From: Bactrocera neohumeralis
Lineage: Eukaryota; Arthropoda; Insecta; Diptera; Tephritidae
Length of the DNA: 64,000 nucleotides
Reading direction: 5' to 3'
Assembly (NCBI RefSeq): GCF_024586455.1
Contig: NW_026089623.1
Coordinates: 6,693,367-6,757,366, forward strand
Positions 44,090-55,414 of the stretch are shown here, one piece after another. The notes under the pieces were generated by a model. That model saw only the letters and a program-made list of their open reading frames with translations. It made no database searches and was not told the DNA's origin. Position numbers and translations under genes: made by a program. Position 1 is the stretch's first letter; each line of letters begins with the position of its first letter.

Positions 44090-44809
44090 CACCATGCAAG
44101 ATCAAATTTGTGTTTTTATTAGTTCAAATGATGTTTTGGAAAGATAGGGCTTTGCGATAAGCTGAAGGCGGTTTTGCTTTACAATGACAACAAAAGGCAC
44201 TCTATTCATCTTGCACACGTAGAAAGAAGCTTACGAAAGTATATCACAGATTCAATAAAAGAGTGTCCTCAGAGAAGTCGATTTATCGCAGGCCAGGCTA
44301 AGGACATACCTATCATTGATCGCAAAAAAGATTTGTTACCAACATTACTTATTAACCTTGGGTTGATGAAAAAATTTTTGAAGCCTTGGATAAATGCGGA
44401 GATGCATTAAAATACCTTAAACAAATTTTTCCTAAGCTAAGCGATGCCAAGATTAAAGAAGGCATATATGTAGAATGTTCCAAAAGTACTAGAAGATGAG
44501 AAATTCTATCAGACATTAAGTAATCTTGAATTGGCTACGTGGAAGTCATTTAATACAATTTTTCTGAATTTTTAAGAAATAGAAAAGTAGAAACCTAAGT
44601 AAAACTTGCAAAAGAATTACTAGAGCACTGTTGCAAATTTCCCTCCTATAACAATTAACATTCTTTCCTGTAAAATAGGGTGCGGTTAGCGATGACGAAA
44701 GAAAAAGGTTTCGGCAATGATGGGAGATTACAGTTGGTTCCTTATGAGGAAAATCGAACAGCACTATAAGCGAAAGTCAGCATTTGCGAAAAAAAATTGT
44801 CTACAATAG
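44090..44809 (+). pseudogene. Fossil of an unnamed multicopy transposon-like gene family
   Basis: Forward translation shows FGKIGLCDKLKAVLLYNDNK then RHSIHLAH (about 44140-44215), IIDRKKDLLPTLLINLGLMK then KF (about 44320-44380), GDALKYLKQIFPKLSDAKIK then EGIYV (about 44398-44470), and a C-terminal MMGDYSWFL (about 44718) ending at TAG 44807-44809. These blocks follow the plan of a large uncharacterised gene family repeated many times in aphid, hydra and other genomes and generally regarded as mobile. That recollection is general, not a search result. The middle (after LRKY) is deleted; frameshifts occur near 44380, 44480 and 44640. Confidence 0.55.
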
Positions 44810-47155
44810 ATTTATTATAAATTTATTTTGGATCCGTTGTTATTTTTAAAATAACTATTTTATTTCAAATTAGTATATAAATTATACGACAACCTCAGAA
44901 AAAATGCATGCACTCTATAACACAAAACAATCTGTAAGTGATAGAAAATAAAAAATATAATGGGAAACACAAAAAAGAATGTCCGTTTATGCTGTAATAT
45001 GTCATGCCTTTGCAAATATATCAACCCAACCTTTAACATAGGTACTTATGTATGTATACCTGCCAATTTACTCTTATTTTAATTTTTGGAATAATTTTTA
45101 TGTAAAGCCTCTCTAAAATATTAAAAATTAGATGTTAATATTTATTAAATAATAACAGACGATCGAAAATTGATTACTCCAGTTAATGTGAATGGTATAA
45201 TAACTCCCATCTTCTTGGTTTATACATTATCTTAAACTAATTAAACGAAAAAAGGACGATTAATACGTGAAACTTTAATGAAATGGAATACATTTTCTTT
45301 ATCTCAGTAAATTTTGTTTGTAAATCAGCGGGAAAGACCTTTTGAACATACATGCACATCATAAATCCATTCTAAAACAATGTACTGATATTAATATTTA
45401 GTCAAGTTCAGTATAGACTTTTGTCCGCTGAAAAAACTTCCACGCCTTAATAATACATCATAGCTAAAGCGTACCCTAAAAATCTTACAAATTTTATTAT
45501 TGTACTTTTATATTAATAAACAATATTTATTAAATAAAGAAATTAGAAGAGTTTACTAATAAAATCATATTTTAAGAGAAAAGCTATGTATATCTACAAA
45601 TGCATATTGAATTTATAAAAGTGTTGCGTAGAATCAATATGAAGTGTTCAAAAACTAAGTTTTAAGTAAACTGATCTAGTAAATTGGATATGTAAAAATG
45701 TTTGATAGCATTTCATATATGGTAAATTAAGTGCATAGATGTAGTGATGTATTAATTTTTAGTTCTTATATTATGAAATGTTAATATTTAAAATATTTAT
45801 TAATAAAAGACATTGTCTTGCTGAGTCTTGTTATTGCCATTATTATATTAAACATTAACTAAAATTAATAGTTGAAAGTTAACATATTTTTACCTTTTTC
45901 ACAATGCCAGTAATTACATGTATCTATTATGAAGTTCTAACACATCATGGATAGCATTTATGTACTTCACGAAAAAATCCAATGCACATAGCTCAACAAA
46001 TATTCGTCTTTCTATTTATTTTAATATATTTTATTGAAGCCCTTCATTAATCTTTGAACTAACATTAATAAAATAATTTACGATACAATCATTCCTTTTA
46101 ATAAGTATAATTAATGCCACCTTATAAATTTTTTGAAATGTTTTTATTTTCACAGAAATTGATTTCTTTAAAGCGCAGTCGCGTAATAGGGATAATACAT
46201 TATTAGTATACTTCATATATGTATGTACATACATATAAATGCATACTACCCTTAGAGCATGCTCAGTACCATGTCATATTTATGGTCTTACAAAGTTGCA
46301 ATTTGTAAATTTACCATCTAAAGGTAAACTTATGAAACAGATAATGAGAGTTTCGTTATTTCTAAGATAAACAAGAAGAAATGTCTTTGAAAACCTTATG
46401 AGCACTGATGCTCTACGAACATTACAAATTCTTAAAAAAAAATTCTGGTAGTAATAACTATTTTTTTATTTTAAACTTCCTTTTGTTTTTTTAAATAATA
46501 TAATTATATTATTGCACACAAAAAAAACTTATGATATAGGCATAATCCACTCAATTGAGATACATATTATATGTGACATAAATTAATAAAATTCAAAAGT
46601 TACTATATTGGGTATAGAAGGGAAAAGTCAAACCGAGAATCGGAAATCATTATATTTAGAGTATTGGAGCTTAGATCACAGTCTAAATCAATTAAATTCA
46701 TATTTTGCGTTAAATAATAATGGTTGTTTCAATATATTTATTTCAATGGACCTCAATAAGGCAACGGTACACGTTTGACAATCAAAACGATTATGCTGAA
46801 AAATAATGGGTGAACTAATTTCCAACCGCAGATTATGTGTGTGTATCTAGATAATTTACAAATAAAATTTGAAAACTTATATATTAATTTTCATCAACAA
46901 TAATAAGTGTTTTAAAATACTTCTCATCGCCAGTCAAGAACTGTTGCATCTGGAAATTAATTTCGTTAACATCTACATTTTTAACGCTAATGTAATCCGA
47001 TTATTTAGTGTACTTGTAATTAATTTTAATTTCCTGAAGAATACTGTCAATTAATCACTTTTTTTTCGTGAACCGCTGTGCAGAAATTGTCTGACTATTT
47101 AATGTAATGCGTGTGTGGCTGCAGTTCTATAAACATCCTTACGGCATTACTTCTT
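44810..47155. other. Unassigned AT-rich DNA
   Basis: This is the longest feature-free stretch of the window (2.3 kb). No coding region, inverted repeat or conserved element was recognised. Simple repeats occur at 46205-46240. Confidence 0.45.
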
Positions 47156-47159
47156 TTAA

Positions 47160-48063
47160 CCCTCATCGAGACCCTCGGGTCTGGCCAGGCATATTTTGTT
47201 TTTAAATGTTATTTAAATATATTTAGAGTGTAGCAAACGACTTGCGCTTCCAGGAAGCTTCCTAGAATTTTATTGTCTATAGAATTCAGAAAAAAAATTC
47301 AAGGATATCGTATCGAAAAGGACGAAAAAAGGATATTCTAATATTACACCTTAGTGCACCAATGGTGCTTGGCTAGACCCCATATATTTTGTATGATGTA
47401 TGAAAATATATGAACTTTGGTATGTTTCTATCACTTCGCAAGGTTGATTTATCTGTTTTCATGTTCGTTACATGTCCAAATTGGTTTGTATCTTTATCTA
47501 GGTCAAATACTTTAGACGCTAGAGCGTTTTAAAGGTTAAGAAAAATGCAATTTTTCTCAAAATGTTACATTTTTTGTGAACGCTATTGCCACGCCCCTGA
47601 TAGGGATAGAGGGGAGGTTGAGGGCTTTCCTGAAAGCCCCAGGGGTGAAGTAACTCGTTAAATAGGTTTGATCACCCCGGCCCCATACCCCCCCAACTGT
47701 AGGGAAACAAAAGGGGGGACATGGTGAAAACCCATTTTCGCCTATTGCCACGCCCCCGGTGGGGCCTTGGGGGCGAATTATACATTTCCTGAAAGCCTAT
47801 TACCTATTTATGGTGCAATTTATTTGACCCACCTAGGTCAAATACTTAGCCGCTAGAGCGATTTAAAAGGTTAAAAAAAAATGTAATTTTGATTTCAGTC
47901 AACCAAATCGAGAGGTAAGAAATTTCAAAAATGTATCTATATTGTACATATATAAGCGTAAATACAACACGTATTTCCATACAAATGTGTGTAAACATCA
48001 CTTGGCCTATCCAAGCACCATTGGTCTCGACTAAGTGTATCAGACCGTTGGTCTCGACCAGGG
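47160..48063. mobile_element. 904-bp piggyBac-like non-autonomous element at TTAA
   Basis: TTAA flanks both sides (47156-47159 and 48064-48067). The ends CCCTCATCGAGACCCTCGGG and ...GGTCTCGACCAGGG are inverted, with the CCCT...AGGG outer bases of piggyBac-type elements. A second inner inverted motif (CACCAATGGTGCTTGGCTAG at about 47358 and CCAAGCACCATTGGTCTCGA at about 48011) gives the nested-repeat end structure also seen in piggyBac elements. No transposase is encoded. Confidence 0.8.
47498..47895 (+). repeat. Direct repeats and GC-rich blocks inside the piggyBac-like element
   Basis: CTAGGTCAAATACTT(TA)G-CGCTAGAGCG-TTTA-AAGGTTA occurs at about 47497-47541 and 47828-47870. Between them, CTATTGCCACGCCCC(C/T)G occurs at about 47583 and 47743 in GC-rich surroundings. 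Non-coding. Confidence 0.7.
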
Positions 48064-48237
48064 TTAAATGGTCTAAATACTCAAAATTCAAAAGGAACAA
48101 TGATAATACATCAACCGCTTGCTTTTTGAAACTGAGTATAACCAGATATGTAGCAATAGCCGAACTAAGCTGTAAATAATAAAAAGACAAATAATAATGT
48201 TTATATTGATTTAAGTCTATTCAATATTTATTAACAA

Positions 48238-48262
48238 CTAGCTGACCCGGCGAATTTCGCAC
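48238..48262 (-). other. 3' terminus of Helitron copy 1
   Basis: On the forward strand CTAGCTGACCCGGCGAATTTCGC, i.e. a GCGAA/TTCGC inverted repeat a few bases before CTAG on the reverse strand. Position 48237 is A, the complement of the host T. Confidence 0.8.
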
Positions 48263-48508
48263 CGCCTAATTATTGGAGGCATATTTAGTAAGTCACAAGC
48301 ACACGACACAATACTTGTTTAATTTTATTGAAATTTGCTGCTTTTAGATTTTTAGGAATATTAAAGAAATATAGTATTGATGCACAGCAAAGAGACGTTA
48401 ACATTTCAAGTGACATTTTACCATAGACAATTTTTTTTGAGTGAATACTGACAAATATTTACACTATAACTATCAAACTACATCTGTCGTTTTTTTTTTT
48501 GTTTGACG

Positions 48509-49142
48509 ATGGCCATGGTTAGGAAAAGAAGAAGAACTACATCTGTCATCGAGAAAATAAAGAGTTCAAACAACTATAATATAGTTATAGTGAAGCAATA
48601 TATCCCTCAACTCCTTAAAATGCATTGTCCGTTTTGTAAAAAGTGGATGGAACGGCAGAAAAAAAATAATAACTGTCCAGATTGTATTAAATTATTATTA
48701 AGATGCGACGAATACAACAACATAATCGCTGTTACCTTCAGATTTTGTACCAAGTGTGGTAAGAATGTAGAACGAATAATACGCGTGAACAGGGCAAAAG
48801 TACAGTAGTAAAAATATATTAAAGCAAAAGCTGCTATCTAAACCAAAACACGTTTCTACAATACCATCTTCATCATCTGAGGAGACATTCTGTGAATTAA
48901 ATTTATCGGCCGAAGACATACAGGACATTGAAGTTATTGAAGACAGCCAAAAGCCCAACATCAAGAATGTTCTGGTAGATATTGATGTAATTGAAGACAG
49001 ACAGCAGCTCAACATTGATAATGTTCTGATCGAATCAAATTTGTCCGAGTCGCCTAGTACTTCCACCATATTATCATGTCCTGGCGAGCCAAGTGGTTCC
49101 CAAGTAGATGAAGCCAAGTTGATGGAAATAAAGAGTTACTAA
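48509..49142 (+). pseudogene. Accessory zinc-ribbon-like ORF on the opposite strand of the Helitron
   Basis: The first ATG in good context is 48509 (ACGATGG). The N-terminus is basic (RKRRRTTSVIEK). It is followed by three Cys pairs: CPFCKKWM, NNCPDCIKLLLRCDEY and FRFCTKCGKN, a zinc-ribbon-like spacing. Frame 1 ends at TAG 48806-48808, but the next frame is open from 48813 to TAA 49140-49142. It encodes an acidic, Ser-rich tail with two imperfect repeats (IEVIEDSQKPNIKNVLV and IDVIEDRQQLNIDNVLI). In copy 2 the same point has no break, so copy 1 carries a 4-nt insertion. The full protein would be about 210 residues. It is convergent with RepHel, with stops less than 200 bp apart before the nested insertion. 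I do not recognise the family. Confidence 0.55.
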
Positions 49143-49354
49143 TACACGTTGACATTAAGGATCCAAATGCACATATTATATACATATTAAGTCATTTATT
49201 TATATTTATACACTTCATATACAAAAATTTAAAATTTTCTTGGATGTGCTCGTTTCTGGACTGTGAACATGATAAACAATTCTTTGCTTAAATTAAATAC
49301 AACACAGTTATGATCATATACAGTTAATTAATATCGTCCTTTCTGGTAGACAAT

Positions 49355-50829
49355 CAGCCCTATTCTGCATTTCGATTACGTTCCCGCTCTACGCTCCGTC
49401 TGAATCGAAAATAGGTATTCTGAGTTACGATTGGATTGAAAGAAGAAGAGGAAGAGCTGTAGCTCTTTCGAAGTCAGCTGTTTGCCTTGAAACGTGTAAA
49501 AATGAAACACAACAAAGCAAAAATACACAAATTATTGTTGGTTTATTAAAATAAAGAAATTATATCGCGTTTTTTTTTTTTAAACACTAAAATGGAATCA
49601 GTAGCGGCAGCGATATTACTTGAGGAGGAGAGCAATGCATTATTCAAAATATGCCCTACATTACTCTATTAAATAAAAACAATTGCATTCATTGCATTTT
49701 ACAGCTCCTATATTAAAAAAGTAAATGCTTTTATTTCATTTCACAGCTCGTTATATAAATGAATAATAGTAAAATAAATAAAAGGCTAACAATTAAAAAA
49801 TGACTACTTTGAATCCGGCTTATAATTTGGACCCAATCTTAGCATTTGCATTTTTATTTCTACTTTTTCCTTCACTAGCTCTTCCTTAATTCTATTGTGT
49901 CGCTTCTGTTCTTCAGGTTGCTTCACTGCAGTCTCCGCCAAAGTTTCTAGAGAACGATTCATGTGTCGTAAATATGAAGTAACTTCTTCCATTTTACCAA
50001 AGGCAGCTTCATTGAATTTTTTCGTCTCTGCATAACATTCTTTTTGATTTGTATCTGTTGCTTAAGTAATGAAGAAGTGCTCTGCTTGTCTGCTCTCGCC
50101 TCTCTATTTTGGATGCTAGCTCTACTGGTTGAAGGGATATCATCCGTTTCCAAACCCGTCAAAGCTATCACCTTTTCATCAAGTGGGCTTATGCGTTGTA
50201 AACGGCAAGGACCTCCACCGGTGCTCATCCTTTCTTTTTTGTTATGCGATAATTTTCGCTTCATGTAGCATTTCCAGTCAATCCAGACCTGCACGAAAAC
50301 GCTAGATTTAACTTAATTTTTTTAAATTAATTGTAGGTAATACCTTACCTTTCTCCATGTATTGGAATTTTTTGTTGGTGGGCCAAGTGCATTTAAATTC
50401 CTTGCAACCTCCTCCCAAAACTCCTGTACTTCTTCCTTCGGTCGCTTTTGGAAACCCTGCGCAATATCTCTTTTCGTGGCCATCATATCATACAATTTTT
50501 CGTATTGCTCTGCCGTTGTTACTTTTGACCTGCAAACATATCAAAATATATCATTTAAGCACAAACAACCAAGGACACCACCATTATGTCTTTTACAACT
50601 ATAATCTTAAAGTTTTACTTACATATTTGAGGAAATTATTTTATCCAAATGCACGAAAATGAATATATAACGGCTTTCCGCCAACAAAACTTCAACGTAC
50701 AAAAACGTAATTACGATCGCAATGCAGAATACATAGAATTGGAATTTTCGAAATTGAATCGAAACGCAGAATACCAAAGTTGCCAATCGGAGAAAATTTC
50801 GATTCGAGTAGAAATGCAGAATAGGGCTG
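49355..50829 (-). mobile_element. 1475-bp TIR transposon nested in Helitron copy 1
   Basis: The ends CAGCCCTATTCTGCATTTC and GAAATGCAGAATAGGGCTG are perfect 19-bp inverted repeats. AAT is duplicated at 49352-49354 and 50830-50832. Copy 2 retains the empty site GACAATATTTTT at 59866-59877 with a single AAT. More inward copies of GCAGAATA lie at about 50724 and 50767. It carries a spliced zeste/SANT-type gene but no transposase. A 3-bp duplication and an SANT gene suggest PIF/Harbinger, although AAT is not the usual TWA target. Confidence 0.92.
49802..50531 (-). CDS. Zeste/SANT-like DNA-binding protein of the nested transposon
   Basis: Exon A is about 50531-50349, opening after a TTTGCAG acceptor. 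The intron is 50348-50289 (GTAAGGT...TGCAG) and exon B is 50288-49802. Exon A encodes TAEQYEKLYDMMATKRDIAQ and EEVQEFWEEVARNLNALGPP; joined to exon B this gives NTWRK|VWIDWKCYMKRKLS and the STGGGP hinge, the plan of the zeste-type Myb/SANT domain used by Harbinger accessory proteins. The C-terminal part (SSLLKQQIQI ... LETLAETAVKQPEEQKRHNR) is predicted coiled-coil. A one-base frameshift lies near 50040; otherwise the gene looks intact. A first non-coding or short exon with donor AT|GTAAGT may be near 50630. Confidence 0.65.
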
Positions 50830-53800
50830 AATATTTTTAGTTTTTTTTTTTGCGGTGCGTAAATAAATAAGGATGTTGGTTTTCCGACACGCGAACACGC
50901 AACGTATAATTGTCCATGTGCGAAACAGGGAAACTCTAAGTTTATTCCGCAAACTTGCAACGATTGGCCTTGCGATTTATTTATGGTGATCGCAAACGCC
51001 AGACGCACGGGAAATTGCAACCTCTTAAAATCAAATGGCAAATCCGTTGGAATCATAGAAATTCGTGGGATTAAGACATCCTCTCCTTTGTATTTTCCTT
51101 TGATTATTTTAGCTTCGATGATGTTATTCATAAGTTTCTTCACAACCAATCTCGTTCCATTGCAAAGTCGAGGTTGATTAATATTACGCAGCATGATGAC
51201 AACTGACCCTACTTTTAATTTCAAATTATATGGTGGTAGTCCAGGCAAGTCCAATGAATTTAAAAATTCTGTAGGGTAGTTGACTACGTCATCCTGGTTT
51301 GTGGCCGTGTCAACTGATTTGTACGTAAACAACTCTCCTGGAAGGAAATTCTGAATGGTAGCATTGAGATCATCGACATCTTTGTTTTTTGCTGCCAATA
51401 TTGGTCGTTCACTTAGCCAATCGTGGTTATTATATTGTTGTTTAATGTCCGGAAAAACACGCTGAATAAGCTCCATTTTCGATTCTGTGAAGTGACAGAA
51501 ATCTGTGGGAAAAGTCATTAATCCGGTCGAGCTGTCAACTGCGACCTTATCATTGCCAATATCCAGCAACTGCTTCGAAAACACAGTCGCGGTTTGATCT
51601 TGTTGCAATAACAATCGCATGTTAGTAGTTAATTGTAGTGTCTTTATGTGCCGCCACAAATTTGATGAATTTAGACATGCGTTTATTTCGTCAGCAACAG
51701 TCGATCGAGGGATTACTGGAAGAGTTTGACGAAAATCACCTGACAACAGTATCATAGCTCCACCAAAAATGTTTTGGTTATCACGTAAATCTTTTAACGT
51801 CCTATCTAGTGCCTCCAGCGACCTCTTGTGGGCCATTGTGCATTCGTCCCAAATTATCAATTTGCATACTTGGAGAGTCTTCGCCATAGCGCTATTTTTG
51901 GCAATGTTGCAAACTGGTGTTTCGTTGATATGCATGTTTAATGGTAATTTTAAGGCTGAATGTGCAGTTCGTCCGCCTTCTAATAAAGTTGCTGCTATTC
52001 CAGATGAAGCCAACGCTAGGGCTACCTCATTTTGCGATCGGATCTTTTCTAATAGCAATGAAATTAGGAACGTTTTCCCAGTACCCCCACGAGAATCAAG
52101 AAAGTAAATCCCCCAGACCCACTGTTTACAGCTTGTGTTAAACGATCGTACGCAATCCTTTGTTCTTCGTTCAATTGCGGAACAGTTGTGCGAACTGCTT
52201 CGGTCATAGCTTGAGCATCGTACTGGAGTTCTCTTTGCAACTCATGGTTTAATGCATCTTGCATAGCACGATTGGGTGCTGTCAGGCCCAAACACGGCAA
52301 TACTTTATTTGCCATCAACAAACACATATCTTCTATTATGATCGATGTGTCATTGTAAATCTCTGCCGATTCAAAGTTTCACAACGCACGCGATGCAACA
52401 CATCCTCAGACACGTCATCCCTATATTTCATCCACAAATCATTCGGATTTGAGGGGAAACATGTCGATATTATAATCGCAAACAGTGTGCGAATTTGATG
52501 CGGCGATGAAGATATCACGGAATCCTTGAGCGTATCATCCCAATGCGAATCGTTTTCAAGCAACCGTAATAATTGACACGCCTCACGGTAAGTCGCACAC
52601 AGATGTCCATCAACTGTTCGCAATTGTTGAAAAGATGTCGGACCAGGAACATTCACCAATAACAATCTAAGATAATAACATTCATCGTTAATAGGATGTA
52701 CTGTATATATACGGCCTATAGCATCTGTGGCAAATACATTTTCATATCCTTCAAGTGGTGTTCCTTGTTTACGACGCTGAAAAGACTTTGATGATGCGTT
52801 CCATGTGTAGTAGCGCGGCATATAAGCATACAGCAAAGTGCGAGCGAATTGATCAGTTGCACAAATTGAGAAGAAACCTGTCAATGTGGTCACAGGTGGA
52901 CGTGCCGCTCTATCCACAGCGTTGTTTGGGTTGAAATACACTCGTTGTCCATTTTCTAAATGAACTGCCAAATGCAATACAGTGGGATGTCTTTCATGAA
53001 TTGCAAACCAAAATATGCGCCAAATAGCCTCATTGCTGCTTACATAGTGACCCATCTGATAGTGAGACACTTCATCATTTGTGTTTGTTACTGCGAACAT
53101 GGCCATGTCGCTACCTTTGTTAACATATTTACATATGTACTTTATGGATTTCACAGAGTTACAAAATTCCACGTTGATGTGAGCTTCAAAAGTTTTGGAC
53201 AATATGGGCGAGAACGGCACAATCCAACGATTGTCTACATGAAAATCTTGTCCTTTTATCTTGACATCTACAGATCGTCCACCGTTCTCAACTGATCGCC
53301 GACGATACAATACAATGGGTAATCATCGATTCCCGAGATGGTTTCAGCAAGCAAGTTTCTCGGAGCAAGCAAGTTTCTCGGGTACCGTTTGGAGCACTTG
53401 CCGTCGATCATACAAGGTGAACTGTTGTTGAAAACTCCGCAAGGTCCATGTATCATGTGTTTAGTTACTATCGTATGCAATTTTGGGTCAACCGTTTCAT
53501 CAGGAATTTCGGCTGAAATAATGGAATCAATTTCTTCTGGCCTTATTTTGTCAACCAACCAGACTAATATGTGAGCATGTGGCAAACCACACTTTTGCCA
53601 CTCAACAGAGTACATCCAACAACGTACACACGATGCTTTGTAATGAAATTCATTAAAGATTTTAATTTTTGCTTGTAAACTCTGGCTGTGATGTCATGCC
53701 TATCAAGTGGTGTTTGGTTGTGTAGCAGTTCTTTTTTTATTTCAATCCATTGTGGGTTACAGGTGAATGTAATAAATAGGTCTGGACGGCCATACGTTCG

Positions 53801-55371
53801 AACATAAGACATCGCATCTTGAGCGTACTCGTGCATGTGGCGCGGGCTTCCGATGTAAGTGGCCGGTAAAATTGTCATTCTTCCTACATTATTTACATTG
53901 CCGTCAGCATTGATTGCATCGCGAAGATGAATGTACTCTTCAGATCGAAGCTGCTGTTGGTTAAGACGGATGTATATCAATCTTTCAGTCTCAATTTTGA
54001 CGTACATGTCCACTGCATACTGATGAAAGAGCCGTTGACCCATCAAAATGTGATTTACTTCACCTTCCCGGATCATGAGTCTGTATGCACAATAATTCAT
54101 GGCACTGACTTTTTTGTGTGTATCAGCACCTGGAAGTACATATGATAAAAAAATACATTTATATATTGAACATATAAAATATGTTATTTTGTATAATCTA
54201 ATTACCTGTTGTTGGATTAACCATTTTGATATTAAAATGGTACCCATCTTCTCCCTGCCAGAAAGTTAATGGGTATTGTAAAGCATCATAAGCTCTATGC
54301 GTTTCATATACACGTTTCAATTCATTGTTCCGGCGATGAAGTACAATATCTCTTGATTGCAAATTCTCTCCAACAACGACAATAGCCACTTCATCTATTG
54401 TCGGTGAATTAAACCTCCTTGCATGCTCTCCAGCATGTGTTTTGTCGGCTCTTATTACAATATTATGGCTGTCTGATGGCATCCGATCCAGTGCCATTTT
54501 GAACATCTTCACTAATTCATTATTCTCGTGGGGAAATGTTTGCAGTTGTTGGACAATGATTCGCTTGACGGTTGGATTATGACCACAACGTGTATCAACT
54601 TCCACATCTTGATTGCCCATAAAATAAATTTGCAAAAATTTTTGATCTGCATCTGGCACTGGCAGCATTGCCCACAGTAGGTGATGAATTTGTCCTTGTA
54701 TCTGTAATTGTTTAAGAACTGGTTAAATTAATTGTGATACAAATACAAATTAGAATTTCACTAAAACAATTATGGTATACTACCTTGAAAGTAGGCATGA
54801 ACCCGTCTTGTACTACATGCGTTGCACCAAACGATGTCATTTGGAAGCAATTATTATATTTTTGGATGTTAGCCAAGAAGTGTTTAGACTCACTTTCCAT
54901 CCCATTAAGTAATGAGTGTAACGGTTCAGGTGGTGGAACCAATTGAGGCAATTGTACATTGCCACCAGCACAACATAATCTTGCAGGTTCACTACTGTAC
55001 TTTTATTTACAATGTTGACAAATAATTGACATTTCTCCAATCGTCACAGATTTGTCGGCACTATAATCAAATTCCGGATCGTAGGAAAATGCTCCTCGAT
55101 CGAGGTTTACAGGAGTATTGCGTCTGCGAAATCGATTGAATTCGTTATCCCGTGCTCGATGCTGTTGTGATCGATGTGCACGAACTCGTTCCATTCTCCC
55201 CCTATCCACTTGATAGTTATTTACTCTTGAACGTAATTCTCCCATACTTGTACGACTGTTATCATTATCAGCATCTCGCTGGTCATTAGTGCGGTTGGAG
55301 CGTAAAGTAGCTCGTTGCACATTTACACGACTTCGACGACCTATGTCAGGTCGTTTTCTTTTCCTCGGCAT
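50830..55371 (-). pseudogene. RepHel gene of Helitron copy 1
   Basis: Exon 1 is 55371-54784, exon 2 is 54701-54206, and exon 3 runs from 54129. The introns (82 and 76 bp) have GT/AG ends. Rep domain: HUH motif GLPHAHILVWL (about 53585) and two-tyrosine motif YICKYVNKGSD (about 53135) both intact. Helicase: GGTGKT just after 52100, LIIWDECTM (Walker B), GGAMILLSGDFRQTLPVIPR, QGQSLQVCGINL, YVACSRVGKPTSLFIY. Comparison with copy 2 shows a 2-nt loss near 55005, an 11-nt loss near 53620, an in-frame 18-nt duplication near 53360, a 5-nt duplication near 53307, a 17-nt loss near 52368 and a 1-nt loss next to Walker A (about 52112). The last codons are displaced by the nested element at 50829/50830. 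Confidence 0.9.
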
Positions 55372-55414
55372 TGTAAGCAGCGAGAAGAAAATCACTTTTA
55401 GCAGTATTTCAATA

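Larger units (their letters stand above)
48238..55371 (-). mobile_element. Helitron, reverse-strand copy 1 (family C)
   Basis: The 3' terminus is at 48238-48241: read on the reverse strand, GCGAAATTCGC and GGGTCAGCTAG precede a host T. Contents from the 5' side are the RepHel gene (55371 downward), a 1475-bp TIR transposon nested at 49355-50829, and an opposite-strand accessory ORF (48509-49142). The 5' terminus is not recognised; the tandem repeats at 55415-55958 may lie inside or outside it. Copy 2 at 59168-64000 is very similar over its whole length. Confidence 0.9.

Noticed and set aside
45000..47100. Possible host gene in the large feature-free stretch
   Set aside because: All ORFs are short and Ile/Lys/Asn/Phe-rich as expected of AT-rich non-coding DNA; no splice-consistent exon chain was found.
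47557..47751. Reverse Pro/Gly-rich ORF in the piggyBac-like element
   Set aside because: It follows GC-rich direct repeats, shows no domain, and ends arbitrarily.
50983..52107. Forward ORFs complementary to the Helitron helicase
   Set aside because: Antisense shadows of a conserved coding sequence; they recur in copy 2 only because the sense strand is conserved.
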